Assembly (NCBI RefSeq): GCF_000621705.1
Contig: NZ_JHXO01000012.1
Span: 1-64,000, forward strand
DNA: 64,000 nucleotides
Reading direction: 5' to 3'
DNA from: Prolixibacter bellariivorans ATCC BAA-1284
Lineage (GTDB): Bacteria; Bacteroidota; Bacteroidia; Bacteroidales; Prolixibacteraceae
Numbering within the stretch: the first letter of the stretch is position 1; every line of letters starts with the position of its first letter. Positions 55,239 through 63,854 of the stretch are shown piece after piece. The notes beneath the pieces are model-generated. The model saw nothing but the letters and a program-made list of their open reading frames with translations, was not told the DNA's origin and searched no databases. The translations under genes and the position numbers were made by a program.

Positions 55239-55572
55239 AAGCAAAGTGTTTCGGTGATGTAAAACTAATTGAAATCAGGAACAATGAGCAGTGAAAAATA
55301 ACTAATCTGACGTTGTTGCAATCCCTTTCCATTTTCGACCGATTATATCATCCCGACAGGATAGAAAACCTTGCTTTGCCAACACGGGCCGGAATCCCAA
55401 CGTTCACCGGACAGGGACTTCAAGGGAAAATAATCGCCCAATAGGTAAACCGATTATAGCACAAAACATCTAAATTTGCCCGCAAGTGGGGTTCAATTAA
55501 CTGAAGATTTTTATCTTTCCGTTTTACTGTAAAACTGCTAAAAAAAGCTCCAGCAACTAGTTAATACCGATT
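55239..55572. other. Intergenic region upstream of ABC ATPase and GH43
   Basis: About 330 bases. A box TAAATTTG (55471-55478) matches TAnnTTTG about 95 bases before the GH43 start and may be its promoter; the -33 part is unclear. ACCGATTATA occurs at about 55336 and again near 55448. No gene is seen. Confidence 0.4.
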
Positions 55573-56532
55573 ATGAAATACACATTACTAATTATCCTGT
55601 TAAGTATCACCTCCCTGTGCCAGGCACAGAAAGCAAAAAGTTTCATTACCAACCCCATTGTCAACGGATATTACGCCGACCCAACCATTGTAAAGGCAGA
55701 CAGCACATATTATATCTACGCAACCATCGACCCCTGGGGTGGAAAAGAACTGGGCGTCCTGGAAACGAAAGACTTCAAACATTTTCAAATCAAACACATC
55801 AACTGGCCCACCAAGGAAGCCTGCACCAGTCCGACATCAAAAAACTCGATGGTTTGGGCTCCTTCCGTTGTTAAAGGCCCCGACGGTAAATATCACATGT
55901 ATGTTTCGGTAGGCAGCGAAATCTGGGCGGGAGTAAGTAACACGCCACTTGGCCCCTGGGAAAATGCCAAAGCCGACAACTCGCCGTTAATCAAAAGTAA
56001 CCGGTTTCCGGAGTACCATATGATCGATGCTGAGTGTTTCGTCGACGACGACGGACAGGCTTATTTATACTGGGGCTCGGGGCTGAACTGGGTGAACGGG
56101 CATTGTTTTGTCGCTAAACTGAAAAAGGATATGGTCACGTTTGACGGTGAGCCACGCGATGTGACGCCGCCTCATTATTTCGAAGCACCTTACATGCTGA
56201 AACGCAACGGCCTTTACTATCTGATGTACTCACACGGAAAAGCCATCGACTCTACTTATCAGGTACGCTACTCGGTTGGCAAAACGCCATACGGCCCGTG
56301 GAAAGAAGGCAAAAACAGTCCCATCCTGTCCACCACACCCGACGGGAAAACAATCGGCCCCGGACACCACACCGTTTTCAAAGCAAACGGACAATACTAC
56401 ATCCTGTATCACCGCATTCATCCGCAGGATAAGGATTACGTATTGAGGCAACTGTGTATCGACAGCCTGAACTTCGATAAAGACGGTTACATTAAAAAGA
56501 TTCACCCGCAGGGCGTCGCTGCCTTCCGGTAA
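55573..56532 (+). CDS. GH43-family exported glycoside hydrolase
   Basis: 319 residues with a signal peptide (KYTLLIILLSITSLCQAQ). The five-bladed propeller of GH43 shows the catalytic triad: D36 (NGYYADPTIVK, base), D152 (HMIDAECFVDDD, pKa modulator) and E204 (HYFEAPYMLK, acid). Family members cleave arabinose- or xylose-type linkages; the sub-specificity is not clear. It is monocistronic and not part of the PUL at 38-49 kb. It is bracketed by the duplicated ABC ATPase segments. Confidence 0.92.
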   Translation: MKYTLLIILLSITSLCQAQKAKSFITNPIVNGYYADPTIVKADSTYYIYATIDPWGGKELGVLETKDFKHFQIKHINWPTKEACTSPTSKNSMVWAPSVVKGPDGKYHMYVSVGSEIWAGVSNTPLGPWENAKADNSPLIKSNRFPEYHMIDAECFVDDDGQAYLYWGSGLNWVNGHCFVAKLKKDMVTFDGEPRDVTPPHYFEAPYMLKRNGLYYLMYSHGKAIDSTYQVRYSVGKTPYGPWKEGKNSPILSTTPDGKTIGPGHHTVFKANGQYYILYHRIHPQDKDYVLRQLCIDSLNFDKDGYIKKIHPQGVAAFR

Positions 56533-56599
56533 TGCGCCTGTCCGTTTGAGTTCTAATTATTCAAGCCGCTCCGGGGTTGTATCAGAAAAGTATATCCTT

Positions 56600-56628
56600 A
56601 AGAGGGTGTCCGAAAATGGCACCCTCTT
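56600..56628. terminator. Terminator-like hairpin after GH43
   Basis: AAGAGGGTG(T)CC pairs with GGCACCCTCTT around GAAAAT, with one bulged base. No T run follows on the plus strand, so it is a weak terminator. Confidence 0.5.
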
Positions 56629-56727
56629 GAGATGACGTGCAAAATCCATGGCAGTAGCATTGAACCCGCTTTACAAATGGTTCCGCGCTTGCCCCAAGGC
56701 GTTGCCATTGGGCTGAAATAACCTGGG

Positions 56728-56975
56728 CTTCCACGTCTTCCCCATTATGCGGATTTCCCCCTTGTCGGGATGACGAATGCCTTCAATCATCTCCACCAGC
56801 GTGGTTTTCCCGGCACCATTCGGTCCCAGCAGCGCCACAAACTGTCCCTTTTCAATCGTCAGGTTCAGTCCCTGCACCGCATGAATCGTCTTGAAGGATT
56901 TGTGCACCTCCTTCACCTCAATCACCGGTGTATGCGTGTTCTCCATAAGCAAAGCGTTTCGGTGCTATAAAGCTA
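56728..56975 (-). pseudogene. Truncated duplicate of the ABC ATPase 5' end
   Basis: About 240 bases closely match 55018-55265, including the sequence upstream of the start. The encoded part matches the first about 75 residues of the ATPase with only three substitutions (for example Gly33 to Glu). After GEIRIMGKTWK the frame departs into unrelated sequence. It has the Walker A motif but no signature or Walker B, so it is a broken gene. The mild divergence suggests it came from a diverged paralogue or an old duplication. Confidence 0.85.
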
Positions 56976-57302
56976 ACGGAAATTTGAATATCAGATACGG
57001 GTTGCCTCTTTTGGCCAAAGATCCGAAAACCATAAAATCAGATTTAATATCCGCCACAGAAAATCTTTTCCATGATTTTTCGTTATATAAACATAGGAAT
57101 CACTAACTTATAAAATCATTTTAAAACCTAACGAACGATGAACCGACCTCCCCCGTATCCGAAACTTTTCATTTGGCACCATTTCCATGGAGGGATACCC
57201 GCCGCCTTTGCCGGTTCGTCCCCTTTCACTTGAAGCCATCTCTTACCCAATACGGGTTCTGGTTACAACAGAAGAGCCTGTCGTGATCGAAATTTCTGAA
57301 AT

Positions 57303-58046
57303 ATGAAGTCATCTACTGCCCATAAACTGATTTTGGTGCTTGCACTAACCGGGATGTTTACCACTTCCCGGGCACAGGCAACGGTTCAAACCTATATCGA
57401 TATAGGCGAAAACAACGTTTCGGAAGGCACCTTCATTAAAAACGCCTGCCAGGTAGACTATGGTTTCAACAGATTCATACTGGCAGCGGCTACGCAGTTC
57501 GACATCAAAGGAAATACCGCTCATGTGTTTAGCGGGCTGCATCTTTCGGCATCCCGCCTCCTTCAAATCAAAACCTTCCCAATCGAAATCAAGGGTTATT
57601 ACATCCTGAACCGCTTTTCTGAGCTGATGCACGAAACCGATTGGGGGGCAAAACTCAATACCCGGAAACTCCCCCACTTCCTGTTCGAAACCGGCATCAA
57701 CTTCCGCACTTATGCCATCAATTCCAACGCGCGCAACGATTATCAGGTGGATAAGACGAACAGCAAGTTGCACGAAAATTTCAACCTCATTTACCGGATT
57801 AGTGCCTATCTGAAACCATATCCCAATCAATGGAACCTGGCACTTTCCGTCACCAATACCGATCATTTCCTGGTCAACCAGCCAACCAATCCCATATTCA
57901 ACCTGCAAGGGTTGTACCGGATTCAACCCAGGCTTCTTTTATACTTCGAATCCTGGTACGAGAGCGCGGGTGTTTTCAACATCAGCACCAACTATTTCGG
58001 TTATTATTTCAGAACAGGTATACAATGGAAACTCGACAAATCATAA
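57303..58046 (+). CDS. Probable outer membrane beta-barrel protein
   Basis: 247 residues with a signal peptide (LILVLALTGMFTTSRAQ). The mature part is a series of amphipathic beta strands with frequent Tyr and Phe (TYIDIGENNVSEGTF, FRTYAINSNARNDYQVDK, NLALSVTNTDHFLVNQ) and ends with a barrel-like strand (YYFRTGIQWKL). No family is recognised. It overlaps the following phosphoesterase gene by 22 bases, so the two are one operon and their products may act together at the envelope. Confidence 0.7.
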   Translation: MKSSTAHKLILVLALTGMFTTSRAQATVQTYIDIGENNVSEGTFIKNACQVDYGFNRFILAAATQFDIKGNTAHVFSGLHLSASRLLQIKTFPIEIKGYYILNRFSELMHETDWGAKLNTRKLPHFLFETGINFRTYAINSNARNDYQVDKTNSKLHENFNLIYRISAYLKPYPNQWNLALSVTNTDHFLVNQPTNPIFNLQGLYRIQPRLLLYFESWYESAGVFNISTNYFGYYFRTGIQWKLDKS

Positions 58047-58873
58047 CAATTACGGTCATACTGTCTGCACTGCTTTCGCCGGCCTGTGACAGCATCGATT
58101 TGCGGGGAGTGTATTCTGCATACGAAACGGTTGACCAGCGCTTTGACCAATCGATGGAATGGAACCAAACACATGCATCACGCGAAATAAATGTGCCCGG
58201 CGAAAACTACGTACTGTATGTTATGGCCGATTCGCATGTGGGAAAAACCAATCACCTCGACACCTTCTTTCACGATGCCGAAAACGAGCATGCCGCTGCC
58301 GCCGTGATGGTGGGTGACCTCACGGAAGGACATGCATCGGATTACCAAACGTTTGAAGCTCATCTCCCCGCTCCAGGCACCTTGACGACCTTTCCCATTA
58401 CCGGAAACCACGACCTCTACTTCGATGGCTGGAAAAGTTTTCGCGGCCTGTTCGGTACTTCCACCTACACATTTGTGGTACACACGCCCACCGCAAGCGA
58501 CCTGTATATTTGCCTCGACTCGGGCGGCGGAACGATTGGCAATAAACAGTTAGCCTGGTTAAAAAGTATTCTTCAGCAACATCGAAATCGATATCGCCAT
58601 TGTGTGGTCTTTTCGCACGTTAATTTGCTGCGGTTTCGCCCCACACTAAGCACCAATCCGTTTGTACAGGAGGTAAAGGTTTTGCTCGATTTGTTTCTGC
58701 GCCATAATGTGAACATGGTGGTTAACGGACACGACCATAACCGGAACACAGCTGTTTTTGGCCCTACAACATACATTATCACCAATGCACTGTCCGAAGA
58801 AAGCAACCATGCCGGCTATCTGAAAATCTATATCAGCGGGGCAAAACCCGATTACCAGTTCGTCCGGTTCTAA
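58025..58873 (+). CDS. Calcineurin-like metallophosphoesterase lipoprotein
   Basis: 282 residues from the ATG at 58025; a longer frame back to 57830 overlaps the previous gene and has no family features. Lipoprotein signal: IITITVILSALLSPACDS. Metal-binding motifs in order: MADSHVGK (D-x-H), VGDLTEG, PITGNHDLYF (GNHD), VFSHVNLLRF and NGHDHNRN (GHxH-type). It should hydrolyse a phosphodiester or monoester in the periplasm or at the surface. It is translationally coupled to the beta-barrel gene before it. Confidence 0.87.
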   Translation: METRQIITITVILSALLSPACDSIDLRGVYSAYETVDQRFDQSMEWNQTHASREINVPGENYVLYVMADSHVGKTNHLDTFFHDAENEHAAAAVMVGDLTEGHASDYQTFEAHLPAPGTLTTFPITGNHDLYFDGWKSFRGLFGTSTYTFVVHTPTASDLYICLDSGGGTIGNKQLAWLKSILQQHRNRYRHCVVFSHVNLLRFRPTLSTNPFVQEVKVLLDLFLRHNVNMVVNGHDHNRNTAVFGPTTYIITNALSEESNHAGYLKIYISGAKPDYQFVRF

Positions 58874-58884
58874 TACTCCCCTCA

Positions 58885-59059
58885 AAAAGTGGTTACATAC
58901 TGTGGTCAATCAATTGGATGTAAAGTGTACCCGTTTCAAGACGATGGACACTACGTCTATTCCACCAATTGCAGCGGGCAAACCACCAGCATGGTAAAAG
59001 ACTCCACCGGAACAGTCCGCATTACCAACATGATTCGAAATCAATCGACCAATAAGTAG
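58885..59059 (+). pseudogene. 5'-truncated DUF4884-like lipoprotein remnant
   Basis: The frame encodes GCKVYPFQDDGHYVYSTNC followed by a full C-terminal tail ending NMIRNQSTNK, matching the same region of the lipoprotein at 59433. No start codon or signal sequence precedes it. It keeps the 3' end that the other copy has lost. Confidence 0.75.
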
Positions 59060-59341
59060 CACTCTTACTCCCTATCCTGACGGGTTTTCGAAACCTGTCT
59101 GGATTTGTCAGCTCAAAATTCGCCAAATCCCTGCTTCGCCATCAGGCGAAAAAAGCGCAAGCCAGTCAAAGTAGCCCGGGCCGGCGATGGCGGGAATGGT
59201 TTTGTGCGGGTATTCAGGGACGTGGGCTCGAAAAAACAAAATCATGACGCGGGACGGAAGGATCACTTTGACTTGACTTTTTCGTCCTTTTGTGTCAAGA
59301 CAAAAGGACGTAACAGTGGCAGACTGGCCGAAGGAGGATTT
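59013..59341. repeat. Direct repeat copy A (329 bp)
   Basis: Nearly identical to 59646-59974 at a constant offset of 633 bases. It includes the lipoprotein 3' end, a CCTGACGGGTTTTCGAAACCTG stretch (imperfect hairpin) and the perfect hairpin GTCCTTTTGT/ACAAAAGGAC (59284-59309). Confidence 0.9.
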
Positions 59342-59432
59342 CAGATAAAAATCATTCTCAAATCTTTTCCAAAACAACATAAAACTCCTAACTTCCATCA
59401 CCAAACAAAATCATAACCATAAACACTTACGC

Positions 59433-59666
59433 ATGAAAAAAATAATCAAAGCATTCGCATTAGCTTTTATCGCTATTAATCTACTTTCCTGCGCTACCGG
59501 TATTCCTCTTTCGAATACCCGTTCGGAGAACAACAAAACCTACCGCGTACAATATCTTTTCCAACACGACGGCTGTAAAGTTTATCGCTTTTATGATGAA
59601 GGCCACTACGTCTATTTCACCAACTGCAGCGGGGCCACAACAGCACAGTCCGCATTACCAACATGA
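59433..59666 (+). CDS. DUF4884-like small lipoprotein, 3' frameshifted
   Basis: 77 residues. A lipoprotein signal (ALAFIAINLLSCATG) is followed by the DUF4884-type core: RVQYLFQHDGCKVYRFYD, EGHYVYFTNCSGATT. After SGATT the frame ends early compared with the remnant at 58885, because about 20-30 bases are missing and the frame is shifted, giving the tail QSALPT. It is probably a decaying gene, but the core with its two Cys is intact and may still be made. Function unknown; the family consists of small Bacteroidota lipoproteins. Confidence 0.65.
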   Translation: MKKIIKAFALAFIAINLLSCATGIPLSNTRSENNKTYRVQYLFQHDGCKVYRFYDEGHYVYFTNCSGATTAQSALPT

Positions 59667-59974
59667 TTCGAAATCAATCGACCAATAAGTAGCACTCTTA
59701 CTCCCTATCCTGACAGGTTTTTGAAACCTGTCAGGATTTATCAGCTCAAAATTCGCCAAATCCCTACTTCGCCATCAGGCGAAAAAAGCGCAAGCCAGTC
59801 AAAGTAGCCCGGGCCGGCGATGGCAGGAATGGTTTTGTGCGGGTATTTAGGGACGTGGGCTCGAAAAAACAAAATCATGACGCGGGACGGAAGGATCACT
59901 TTGACTTGACTTTTTCGTCCTTTTGTGTCAAGACAAAAGGACATAACAGTGGCCAACAGGCTGAAGGAGGATTT
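59646..59974. repeat. Direct repeat copy B (329 bp)
   Basis: Second copy of the repeat at 59013-59341. Here the hairpin CCTGACAGGTTTttgAAACCTGTCAGG (59709-59735, longer than quoted limits if written whole) is perfect, and the GTCCTTTTGT/ACAAAAGGAC hairpin lies at 59917-59942. Confidence 0.9.
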
Positions 59975-60379
59975 TGTAACTAACCTCCGAAACACCAACC
60001 ACCATTTCTACTACAGACCACGTAGGGCCACGATAAATCGTGGCCGCAACACCCCCTTGAAAGCCAAATCTGTCAAACCAATCCAATAAAAGCACTGCCA
60101 TTCGCGACCGTTCTCCTCCCCGTTTGGGGAGGCCGGGTGGGGCTATAAAACCACGCCAACCCTGAACAACAAGGACGCTTCAGAAACATTCCCGCCCTTG
60201 CTTACTTCTAATTCTTCATTTTTTAACTACCTTGGGTAACCGAAGACACAAACCAATATGAATACAAATCCTGATAGTTTCCTCAATATGCTGACAAGGA
60301 TAACATAATAAGTACACAACACATCCCGTTTTTGGTGAGTAACAACAACTTTTCAAGTGTTAAAGCAGAAATAACAACA
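59975..60379. other. Repeat-rich gene-free interval
   Basis: About 400 bases. GGCCACGATAAATCGTGGCC (about 60028-60047) is a perfect hairpin, and CTCCCCGTTTGGGGAG (about 60115-60131) is another, of a type common in Bacteroidota intergenic DNA. The GC-rich left part changes to AT-rich sequence after about 60200, which may be the border of an acquired segment. Confidence 0.5.
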
Positions 60380-60460
60380 ATGATTGATATACACGAGTTA
60401 GCTGCAAGGTTTGAGCAAGCAAAAAAACATCGAAACCAAAGAAATAAATGGACACACTAA
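60380..60460 (+). CDS. Possible 26-residue leader ORF overlapping the next gene
   Basis: ATG at 60380. The product is MIDIHELAARFEQAKKHRNQ plus six residues (RNKWTH). Its stop overlaps the start of the following gene by 13 bases, an arrangement seen in translational coupling. It could also be the remnant of a longer gene. No homologue is recognised. Confidence 0.3.
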   Translation: MIDIHELAARFEQAKKHRNQRNKWTH

Positions 60461-61143
60461 GATTAATTCTAGATCTATGTATAATCTTAATTGGATTATA
60501 TCTGATACTGTTTAAAAGTTATTTTTCTGAGAAAGGAAAAAATTTGGCAACAAAAGAAGATATTTCTGGTATTACAAGTAAAATAGAAATAATAAAAACA
60601 AACATACAAAGCTCTAACCTAAAACAACAAGATTGGTTTTTTGAAAGTAAAAAAGCAGTCCTTGACTATTATGACAACTATGTATTATGGGCTAATGATT
60701 CCATGAAACAAAGTATTATTGTAATTAACAATTCAACTCAACCTGATATTATTAGGAAAACGATCGACGAATTAAATCATCAACACTCAAAAGTAACTAA
60801 TAGCTTGTGGCGAATTTTTTTATATGAATCAGATAATGAATTTACGGAAAGAATTAAGACAATTTACGAAGAAACATCTGTTCTACACAAACTATATATT
60901 GGTTTTTATCTAGACATTGAAGGTGTTGCTGTTAAGTTTAACAAGTTCAACCAATTTGCAGAAAAAGGAGTGCTATTAAAACAATTACATAAAGATTTAA
61001 AAACCGAAAGGAGCTCCTTGCTAAATAAATTCTTTAAAGAACGAGATAGCATAAAAGTTGACACTCTAGAATTGACCGAAAAAACGATGCAAATAATTAG
61101 AAAGAAATTAAAAGAAAAATACCCTGCCGTTAACAGCGTGTAA
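60448..61143 (+). CDS. AT-rich hypothetical protein with one N-terminal membrane helix
   Basis: 231 residues. A membrane helix (about 5-24, RLILDLCIILIGLYLILFKS) is followed by KGKNLATKEDISGITSKIE, a phrase seen after single helices in many unrelated-context hypothetical membrane proteins. The rest is a long helical, mostly charged domain, probably cytoplasmic. Base composition is much more AT-rich than the neighbours, with many AAA, ATT and TTA codons, so transfer from elsewhere is likely. Function unknown; the isolated AT-rich setting is compatible with a mobile or defence-related cargo gene, but nothing proves it. Confidence 0.7.
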   Translation: MDTLRLILDLCIILIGLYLILFKSYFSEKGKNLATKEDISGITSKIEIIKTNIQSSNLKQQDWFFESKKAVLDYYDNYVLWANDSMKQSIIVINNSTQPDIIRKTIDELNHQHSKVTNSLWRIFLYESDNEFTERIKTIYEETSVLHKLYIGFYLDIEGVAVKFNKFNQFAEKGVLLKQLHKDLKTERSSLLNKFFKERDSIKVDTLELTEKTMQIIRKKLKEKYPAVNSV

Positions 61144-61452
61144 TAAGGCAGGCGTTTTCTGCTCGGTCTGACAATTTTTATCCGCCGGATAAAAACCGCC
61201 TGACCTCATACCACAACCACTAAAACTAAATTCCCAAATTATCCGGATAAAAGAATATAATAAAACAATTCATCTACGGATTCTTTTATTTTTTAATCCA
61301 TTTTCCCTATCTTAGCTATCGTTGGTATCAGACAGAGAGAGGAAATCCAAAAACACGAAGCAGACAGGCCGGTTCAGCCGGAAGAAATACCACATCCACA
61401 GGTAGAACGACAGAAGCAGCACGAAGAAAGGCTATGTTCTAAGAAAAAGAAC

Positions 61453-61704
61453 GTCCGTAGCTGGATAAAAGACGTCCGTAGCGGGATAGAAGCTGCCGGG
61501 ACCGGAATAGACAAACGCCGTAGCCAGATAGAGATGCCCCGGACCTGGGAAGAACAGGTCGGGAGTAAAATTGAGAAGGACGGGACCCGGGAAAACGGAC
61601 TCGGGAGTAAGACAGAAAGGGTCGGGACCTGGAAAAATGAGCTGCAGACCTGGGAAAAAAGGGTCGGGAGCAAGACAGAAGAGGTCGGTAAGAAACGAAA
61701 GGAA
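61453..61704 (+). repeat. Twelve-unit degenerate 21-bp tandem array
   Basis: Twelve consecutive 21-base units, from GTCCGTAGCTGGATAAAAGA (first unit, last base omitted) to GTCGGTAAGAAACGAAAGGA. Units share a purine-rich pattern with GTCGGGA/GTCCGTAG starts. Read in one frame they encode heptads such as VRSWIKD, VRSGIEA, VGSKIEK, LGSKTER, VGTWKNE, VGSKTEE. The frame is open from about 61290 through 61794, but its only ATG is at 61534, inside the array. It may be a coding repeat that lost its start, or a non-coding leader of the next gene. Confidence 0.75.
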
Positions 61705-61765
61705 CCCTTCACCAACGAAAATGATCAATTAACTAGTTATACGTTCAACCTAAATCCTTTTTATC

Positions 61766-62422
61766 ATGACAACATCGTACAAAACAGACGCTGAGATTCT
61801 TGACCAGTACAACACCGCATTGACCAATGCTGAGAACCAACCGGAAATTGCAGCAGCCATGACCGAATTCGACTACGGGCCGGAGAAAATTACCGAGGGC
61901 CGTCAAATCCTCGACGCAACACAAAATGCCTACAATTTTAATAAGCAGGAAGATGACGAAACCATCGATGCGCGCATCTACTACAAAGCCCGCAAAAAAG
62001 CGCTCTACCAAACATTTAAACGCGATCGCAAAAAGGCCCGCATAGCCTTCCGCAACGATGTGGTTACCCTGTCACAGCTCGGGGTGATTAAATCCATCCC
62101 CCATAGCTATGTCAGTTGGGTCGATACCATGAAATTCTTCTACAACATCGTTGTAAATAACGAAAACATTGCAGCCAAACTGGCCAGGTTGAAACTCTCA
62201 GCCGATGTGGCCACCGCTACCCTTTCCGACATCGACGCCATGGAGAGTGCACGCAAACTATATTACCAGGAAACGGGAGAATCACAGGAAGCAACCCAGG
62301 CTAAGGACGCCGCCTTCGTCAAAATCGACGAATGGATGACCGACTTCTTTGACGTAGCCCAAATTGCCTTGGAAGACAAGCCTCAATTACTGGAAGCATT
62401 GGGTGTGCTTGTACGTAGTTAG
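61766..62422 (+). CDS. Hypothetical helical protein
   Basis: 218 residues, predicted all-helical and cytoplasmic, with no signal or membrane segment. Typical stretches are EILDQYNTALTNAENQPEIA, ARIYYKARKKALYQTFKRDR, KKARIAFRNDVVTLSQLGV and KDAAFVKIDEWMTDFFDVAQ. No family is recognised. It follows the 21-bp repeat array and the open heptad frame overlaps its start. It has a strong terminator behind it. Base composition is normal for the window. Confidence 0.75.
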   Translation: MTTSYKTDAEILDQYNTALTNAENQPEIAAAMTEFDYGPEKITEGRQILDATQNAYNFNKQEDDETIDARIYYKARKKALYQTFKRDRKKARIAFRNDVVTLSQLGVIKSIPHSYVSWVDTMKFFYNIVVNNENIAAKLARLKLSADVATATLSDIDAMESARKLYYQETGESQEATQAKDAAFVKIDEWMTDFFDVAQIALEDKPQLLEALGVLVRS

Positions 62423-62457
62423 CTTTCTCATTTCACACTTTAGCACACCTACATCAG

Positions 62458-62493
62458 GCCGGCCTGGCAACTCCACAACGGGCCGGCTTTTTT
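62458..62493 (+). terminator. Terminator after the helical protein gene
   Basis: GCCGGCC (62458-62464) pairs with GGCCGGC (62481-62487), followed by six T's. Confidence 0.88.
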
Positions 62494-62570
62494 GAAACCC
62501 CGTCACATTTCCTAATTTTACCCTCCGCCGGAATTCAACAACGGATTCCGAAAACAGAAAAGAACAGCTG

Positions 62571-63053
62571 ATGGAGGTTACCTACCGATTAATATTACCT
62601 GAAGACAACGCGCCGCTGGCGGAGATGATTCGGAAAGTTTTCCGGGAATTCAAAATCGATCGCCCGGGAACCGTTTACACCGATCCCACCACCGACCACC
62701 TGTACGAACTGTTCCAGGTACCGAAAGCAGAATACTGGATTGCCGAGACCAACGGCGAAATTGTGGGCGGATGCGGCATCTACCCTTCCAATGGCCTGCC
62801 GGAAGGATGCGCCGAGCTGGTGAAGTTCTACGTCGCGGCATCGGTACGCGGAACAGGAATTGGCAAGCAATTGATGGCACAATGCATTGATTCGGCCCGC
62901 GAGCAGGACTATCAACAACTCTATCTCGAATCACTTCCCGAACTGGAAAAAGCGGTTGGCATGTATGAAAAGGCCGGGTTCCATCGTCTGCAACAGCCGG
63001 TTGGTGATACCGGACACTACGCCTGCACCGTATGGATGCTAAAGGATTTATAA
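62571..63053 (+). CDS. GNAT-family N-acetyltransferase
   Basis: 160 residues. GNAT features: YRLILPEDNAPLAEMIRKVF at the start, YWIAETNGEIVGGCGIYPS (motif C/D region), ELVKFYVAASVRGTGIGKQL with the acetyl-CoA loop R-G-T-G-I-G, and LYLESLPELEKAVGMYEKAG with GFHRL. It transfers an acetyl group from acetyl-CoA to an amine; the acceptor is unknown. It is a single gene. Confidence 0.92.
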   Translation: MEVTYRLILPEDNAPLAEMIRKVFREFKIDRPGTVYTDPTTDHLYELFQVPKAEYWIAETNGEIVGGCGIYPSNGLPEGCAELVKFYVAASVRGTGIGKQLMAQCIDSAREQDYQQLYLESLPELEKAVGMYEKAGFHRLQQPVGDTGHYACTVWMLKDL

Positions 63054-63184
63054 GCTTTGTTTCCGAAGATTTAAGAGGTATTTTATTGATTATGATAATA
63101 TTTTATTAATTTCAACAGGCTGGAACCCATTTACCCAAGATGGTTATCCATACTGAAAAACTGACCAATAAATATTATCTGACC

Positions 63185-63766
63185 ATGGCTAAAATCAAAT
63201 TAGAATTTGAGAAACTATCGATTCTCCGTCCCAAAGAGCGCTGGCAGCTCTACTTCGTTATTGTAGCAGAACACCCCGAAGATAACGACAAGATGGTGCT
63301 TACTACGACGCCTGAACCATACATCCGGCTCACTCCCCGCCAGAAAAACGTACTCAACTTTGTTCCCGAAGCAAGCGATGATGGCGCCGATGGTTTGTTT
63401 GTTCTCGAAAGGGATATGCCCGAAGATCGACGCATTAAAGTGCGGGTGTATCTACGCCATTGCCGGAAGCATACCCGCAGCGCCGGCGCGATGCTCCAAC
63501 AGGTAAAGGGCCAGTTAGGCAAGCATGCCTTCGACATCGTAGGTGATATGCTGGGTGCCGGTGCATTGCCCTGGTTGGTGATTTCGAAAGAGGCATTGCC
63601 ATTAATTGGCGGCGTTCTGCGAAGCATTAAGGACCGCGATTTCGGTTTTGTGTCGATGGACGAAGAGTTTGACGAGGAATTTGAGACACAAACGGAACTC
63701 GACCGCATGAATAACTTCTCCACCGGCGACGCACGCATCGTATGGAGTTGGTCGGTTGACGAATAA
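63185..63766 (+). CDS. Hypothetical protein
   Basis: 193 residues from the ATG at 63185; an ATG at 63140 would add 15 residues. The N-terminal part reads as a beta-rich domain (KLSILRPKERWQLYFVIVAE, RIKVRVYLRHCRKH). A Gly/hydrophobic middle (GDMLGAGALPWLVISKEALP) is followed by an acidic segment (MDEEFDEEFETQTELD) and a Trp-rich end (IVWSWSVDE). No family is recognised; the layout hints at a binding protein, but no function can be assigned. A strong hairpin separates it from the convergent next gene. Confidence 0.7.
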   Translation: MAKIKLEFEKLSILRPKERWQLYFVIVAEHPEDNDKMVLTTTPEPYIRLTPRQKNVLNFVPEASDDGADGLFVLERDMPEDRRIKVRVYLRHCRKHTRSAGAMLQQVKGQLGKHAFDIVGDMLGAGALPWLVISKEALPLIGGVLRSIKDRDFGFVSMDEEFDEEFETQTELDRMNNFSTGDARIVWSWSVDE

Positions 63767-63779
63767 TCCGAAAAAATAA

Positions 63780-63835
63780 AAGCTCAGACTTTGACCGTTC
63801 GTTTCATGCAACGTAAGCGGTCAGAATCTGAGCTT
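63780..63835. terminator. Long bidirectional hairpin
   Basis: AGCTCAGACTTTGACCG (63781-63797) pairs with CGGTCAGAATCTGAGCT (63818-63834), with mismatches in the middle. It lies between convergent genes. Confidence 0.75.
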
Positions 63836-63854
63836 CCGTTATGCTAAAAGCTCG

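Noticed and set aside
59108-59998. Two similar minus-strand frames (98 and 85 codons) encoding FCLDTKGRKSQVKVILPS
   Set aside because: They lie within the duplicated 329-bp intergenic repeat and across its hairpins; their similarity is explained by DNA duplication, with no sign of selection on protein.
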